Positions 25,201 through 31,200 of a DNA stretch of 64,000 nucleotides are shown here, in pieces. The translations under genes and the position numbers were made by a program. The first letter of the stretch is position 1. Each line of letters starts with the position of its first letter. The stretch lies in contig NC_053201.1 in assembly GCF_905163445.1 (NCBI RefSeq), positions 9,930,001-9,994,000 of the forward strand. The letters are read 5' to 3'. The notes below the pieces were generated by a model, which saw only the letters and a list, made by a program, of their open reading frames with translations, was not told where the DNA came from and did not search any database. The stretch comes from Pararge aegeria (lineage: Eukaryota; Arthropoda; Insecta; Lepidoptera; Nymphalidae).

Positions 25201-28200
25201 ATGTTTTCGGCAAGGATGAAGTGCAGTGAAAAGTGAATGTGGTGTCAATTGTTTATAGCAACGATAATATCTATCAAACAAATAAAATTAAAATTTTCTT
25301 TTGAAAAATGCAACCATTCAATCAGTATTTTCTTACGACGTTGTCACGTTCAACAGCTATCGTCAGTAAGCCGACTTTACAGACAACCAATTTTTTTTTT
25401 ATTTTCAATACTGGCCCACTATTTAAGTATTCTTACAAAGTGAGAGGTCCGGATAAGTGTGGATTGGTAGACTTCACACGTCTTTGAGAATATACTGTCA
25501 ACTCATCATCGCCATCATCAACATTCTATTTCCGGCCCACTGCAGGGTCATCTCCCAGAATGAGAAGGGTTTAGGCCGCAGTCCACTGCGCTGAGTGCAG
25601 ATTAGTTGACCTAACACATCTTTAAGAACATTACGGAGAACTCTCAAGTATACAAGTTTCCTCTCTATGTTTTCTTCACCGTTGAAGCAATAACTCTGAA
25701 ATGGTAGATGACGGTGAGTGCGTGCCAGAGATCGAACTAAGTCAAACCCATCGCTGGGAACAGAGCTTTATAAGATATAAAGCATAGGCTGAGAATATTG
25801 ATGAAGAAATTATAAATTAATCTTTACAGATTTTCCTGCTTTCGTGGAATATAGAAAATTAAGCTCAATTTTCATAATATATCATGAAATTTCGCAAAGA
25901 TATCCAACATTATCCCCTGTATACTGTAAACGGGATCCCAAAAATTAATGGAATATAATAAATTCTCATTTCAGCAAAAACTAAGGACACAAGTAACAAG
26001 GATCACAATAATGCAAAGGATAAACAAGACAGAGACAACAATAACGGCGACACGGACGACGAAAAACACAAAGAGGAAGAAAGAAGATTCGAACCACCTT
26101 CTGCGGCTGATGGCGACCTGGTAGATATGTTAGGTGAGTTAATATGAAATATTGTTACTGAGACTGTTTCCTATAAGTAAAGTATTAGGAAACTCGCACG
26201 ACCTGCCCAGACCGATGAAGAAGTCTAGTGAACTGACTTCACTGACAGAAGTCTAGTAGACTGAACAAAGTAGTGGCGTTCACAGGTTTTTTTGACCAGG
26301 GAGTCATAAAGCAGGAATATGGCATGAAATGATAATAACCTCCTATTATAAGAGTGCTGTTAAAGTTTATTGTAGGCACTAATAACAATAATAATATTAA
26401 TAAATAAATTTATTAACCCAAATTCACAAGTACACTTAAAACTATTATGGTGTAATCATAAATTCTTACGAATTTTACCGTACACCACCGTGCCGTCGAC
26501 AAAAGGTAACATCTTAGGAAATTAATTAACACCCACCTACTCACTACATCAATCAAGATATTCCATATAAATTAAATTCTCTTAATATAATCGGTTAAAG
26601 TTTAGAATTGGTAGTAGGTAGGTAGGTACTATAAATATATATTAATATTAACTAACAATCTTATTTGAACCTATATCCTATAACTTTATTAATAATTGAA
26701 AACAGTGTTAATGGCATCAGTAGTAAGGGACCTACATTGACTCTACACTAACGCGAAGCTGTCAATAATATATCGGCATTTATCACGAGATCAAAGGCTT
26801 CAAACTGATGTATACTCTGCCTTTCTTGTACTGTGATCAAAGCATATTTATTTATAATTTTTTTTTTATTAATAAATTAATTAATTAGTCTACTTTTTAT
26901 CTACAAATATCAATCAAAGAAGGATTATTCTATTTAGGGCCGACTTCTCCAAAAATACCTTATTGGCCACCTTTTGCATTGATTTAGTGTTCCGGTGCGA
27001 TGTCGCGTATAAACGTATTATATCTTAGGGGTATCTTAGACTGCATCACTTTCCACCAGGTGAGATTACAGCCAAGGGCTAACTTGTAGTGGAATAAAAA
27101 ATGAAAATTCTCTGTCAGGTATCGTAATAAAGTATACCGCTATATGTCAGGCGCTTTTGCCTTTGATTCCACTTTTATTGAGTGTTTGTTTGGTATTTTG
27201 TTCCAGAAAGAGATATAGTTCAAAAGAACCCCAACATCAGATGGGATGACATAGCTGATCTCGCAGAAGCCAAGCGATTGTTAGAAGAAGCTGTTGTCTT
27301 GCCTATGTGGATGCCGGATTTCTTCAAGGTAAGTTAATATGTTATGTTTCTAGAACCGATATAAGCAGGGACTGTAGATTTTCACTAACGGCGGAATATT
27401 TCCTAGTTCGCCGTTAGTGAAAATCTACAGTCCCAGTGTATAATAAGTAACGCCTAATCAAAGAAGATTCCTAGGTATAGATTTACCTTACTCCAAGCGA
27501 TTTTCACTGGGAAACTCATATAACCAAACGTGTCAATGGTTATTGCCATAAGGTGTGGTATTTGTGTTTGTATCATCATATTTTTCATTTTTCGTATGGA
27601 TATAAGGTTATTAAAAATACCGTTTTTTTTTCATTTGTCAAGTGTCAGTTTACGAGTCTCACGTATCGGTGTCGTAACGTAGATGGTGCCTAACGTCGTT
27701 AGTTATTTAAAAAACAAACGTGAGACTATTCTATAATTATTTTAATGTTTTTTGCAAAAATGTATACTTTGAACTGTCAAAATAAAACTTAATTAAAAAA
27801 ATAATCCCTTACAGTCTTGAGTGCCTAGTGTGGGATTTTCTACCTGTTCGATCGCGCTAAACCGAAATAGCGCCATCTAGTACAAACTACTGTTCTCTGT
27901 TTTGCGACTAGATGGCGCTCTTTTAATTCCATACAAATGGTAGAAATTACTTTCACGCGGCACTATAAATATTATTTAATATTAAATAATTTTAATAAAG
28001 AAGCGGTGATAGCCCAGTGAGTAGAACTTCGCCTTCAGTTTCTCGGGGCCGAGTTCAAATCCCAGCACTTCTGACTTTTCGAAGTTATGTACGTTTTAGG
28101 GAATTAAAATATCACTAGCTTCAACGGTGAAGGAAAACATCGTGGGGAAACCTGCATGTTTGAGAGTTCTCCTTAATGTTCTCAAAAGGTGTGTGGATTC

Positions 28201-31200
28201 CACCAAACTTGGCTTGCGACGTGGACTTACGGCCTTAACCCCTTTGCATTGTAGGAGGAGATCCGTGCTCTGTAGTGGGCCGTTAATGGGTGATAGAATT
28301 ATAGTCAGTTTTAAACACTTTCAGGGTATCCGCCGGCCTTGGAAAGGCGTGCTAATGGTAGGTCCACCGGGCACGGGGAAAACTATGTTGGCCAAAGCAG
28401 TCGCCACAGAGTGTGGTACCACCTTCTTCAACGTCTCGTCGTCTACCCTCACGTCAAAATACCGCGGCGAGTCGGAAAAACTAGTCAGACTATTGTTTGA
28501 AATGGTGAGCCTACTTTCATTTTTATGTTGCACCTTATACAGGTTTCGTTTTTTTAAATCCTGTTTAGGAAGTGTCTGACACGAGACCGCCCACTTTCAA
28601 TGACCCAGGGACACAACCCGGACCTTCGCGACTTATCAAAATAAAATTAGAATAGAGTTAATTTTAGGCGAGATTTATAAATTAAAAAAAAAATATTTCA
28701 TTTTATAGTCAAACTATATAAACATTCGCATATTTATTTCTTCTAATCACAAATTCAGTTTGACATAATTTTTTTATATTTGTGATAGTATTTTACTATT
28801 TTCGCTCAGTAAAAAGATAATTCCGTCTATTATTCCTAAAAAAAACAAACAGGGTCGATAGTCGATATCGACCTTCGATTACAATCGAATAAATATTATA
28901 CTAACCACATGTTGAAATATGAAGGCGCGGTTCTACGCGCCAAGTACGATCTTCATCGACGAGATCGACTCGTTATGTTCCCGGCGCGGCTCCGACAGCG
29001 AGCACGAGGCGTCGCGGCGCGTCAAGTCGGAGCTACTCGTGCAAATGGACGGCTTGGGCTCCGCGCACGATGAACCCTCCAAGGTAAATAACTATGTGTG
29101 TAAAGTGCGGCCAATTTATCCGCGGAACAAACAGATTTTAACAAATGTTTGAAGATTCGTGAAGAAGTCGTGAAGATTTTAAATTAAACAACATATTTGT
29201 CTATTAAATTTTTACAGTACACTAAAATTAAAATATTGTTACACTAAAATGTTGTTTTCTAGTTTATGTATATCAATACATAGCCTAGCTTATGTTATCG
29301 TACAAGCAACCTTTAATATTATAGGTTATAGGATTTTGGTTACTGTTACCTCTTCAAGATAAAGTGTAAACTATTCAAGTCCATCTTTAGGATACTAGCT
29401 TCGTGTTTATATTTTTCATTAAGAACTCATGAAATGTGTATATATCCGCCCTGTAGCCATCATCCGGAGTCGTAGATGCTAAGACTCATGTACCTGTAAT
29501 TACACCAGCAACCACACCCTTCAGATCGGAACACAGCAATCAGTGGCGTGCACTTCATACATGCACAAAAGCACTGCATACCCTAAAATAGAAATATAGC
29601 TCGTATAGGAGGAGGATTTTTTCCATTTTGTGCAATTTTCATACTGTATGCATACCCTGGTAAGAAACCCAGTGCACGCCACTAACAGCAATTCTGAATT
29701 ATGAAAATATTTGTTTCAACAATTATTCATTGTAAAGTCAACATCTCCTGAGGATGCTCCGGTTTCGGAGCGAAACGTGCGTAGTGCCGAGGATCTGTTT
29801 GGTGTAGAGTATAAGGATTGAAGAAATTATAAATTACACCATACCGATTCTCCTGCTGTTCGCGGAGTAAAGCAAATTAAGCTTAATTTTCATAATATAT
29901 TATGGATTTCCGCAAAGTTACGCCTGCTTCTATCCAATACAGCAATGTTGCTTGAAATAAGCCTGGCAGTAGTTCTTTACCAGACGAGTAAATGTCATCA
30001 TCATACCTTCAAATTAGTTTGGAACTGCTTTTGGAACCCTCGCAGCTTTAGTTTAAAGTTGACGAATTTATTTATCGCCATGAACAGTGAGTTCATATTT
30101 AACATGTAATGGACGCATCAAAAGTTCAATCTATTTGCCTATTTAAATAAATAAATATTTGAGTTTGACTTTGGCATTACTGGCCCGCTACAGGGCCCGG
30201 GTCTCCTCCCACAATGAAGAAAGAAGGGTTTTGGCCGTAGTCCACCACGCTAGCCCAATCCGGATTGGTGGAAATTGGTGTTTATGTAATATCTTTTAAA
30301 AAAATCTTTTAAATCTCACCTGTAGTTTTAATCAAAACCAATTGTTAATATTTCTCGTTTTCCTTCCACAGGTAGTAATGGTGTTAGCAGCAACAAATTT
30401 CCCGTGGGACATCGACGAGGCGTTGCGGCGAAGGCTCGAGAAACGGATATACATACCTCTGCCCACCCAGGAAGGCCGCGAGGTGTTACTGCAGATCAAC
30501 TTGCGAGAGGTTAAAGTTGACCCCGAGGTTGACTTGCACGCCATTGCCAAGAAACTAGACGGTTACTCGGGTGCCGATATAACTAATGTGTGCAGGTAAC
30601 ATTCTGTCATTATTGTTACCCTACCGACAGAAATGTCCCGCCTAGCTATTTAGCGTTTTGGTACGATGCCGTGGGAACCTTAGAGGTACCTCTACCATCG
30701 CTGCATCATCGCTTACGATCAAGTGAGATTGTAGTGGATTAATAAAAAAATATGTTAACATATTTTACGTTATTATTCTCTTAGAAATTCCATTTCGAAC
30801 GGTGTCTACATCATCATCATCAATTCAACCGACTGACGTCCACTGCTGGATCTGAAGTCTTTTGTAAGGTCTTTTTAAACAAATCGCCACCGGGCCGGGC
30901 CACTTATTTCCAGCGGCTCCCAGCGACTAGCATAATGTCGTCTGTCCACCTAGCTGGGGGCTGACCAAGGCTGCGTTTACCGGTTCGGGGTCACCATTCT
31001 GAATTTATAATTTCTGAATTTTCTCTGGTCTGGTCTAGTGGGAAGTAGTTAGTTATAACCTTACCGACAAATACGTGCCGCTAAGCGATTGAGCGTTCCG
31101 GTACGATGTCGCAAAGAATCCGATAGGGGTGCGTTTTTAATATAACTGCCATACTCCCTAAACATGCTAGCCCGCTACTATCTTAGACTGCATCATCACT

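Noticed and set aside
25023..25281. Open frames on both strands in the GC-rich core of the short element at 24971
   Set aside because: Frames exist in several phases at once because of GC content; there is no conserved protein pattern.
28127..28579. A 150-codon open frame with the katanin Walker A region
   Set aside because: Its first 66 codons are SINE-C and intron sequence; only 28325-28504 is coding. The rest runs past the donor.
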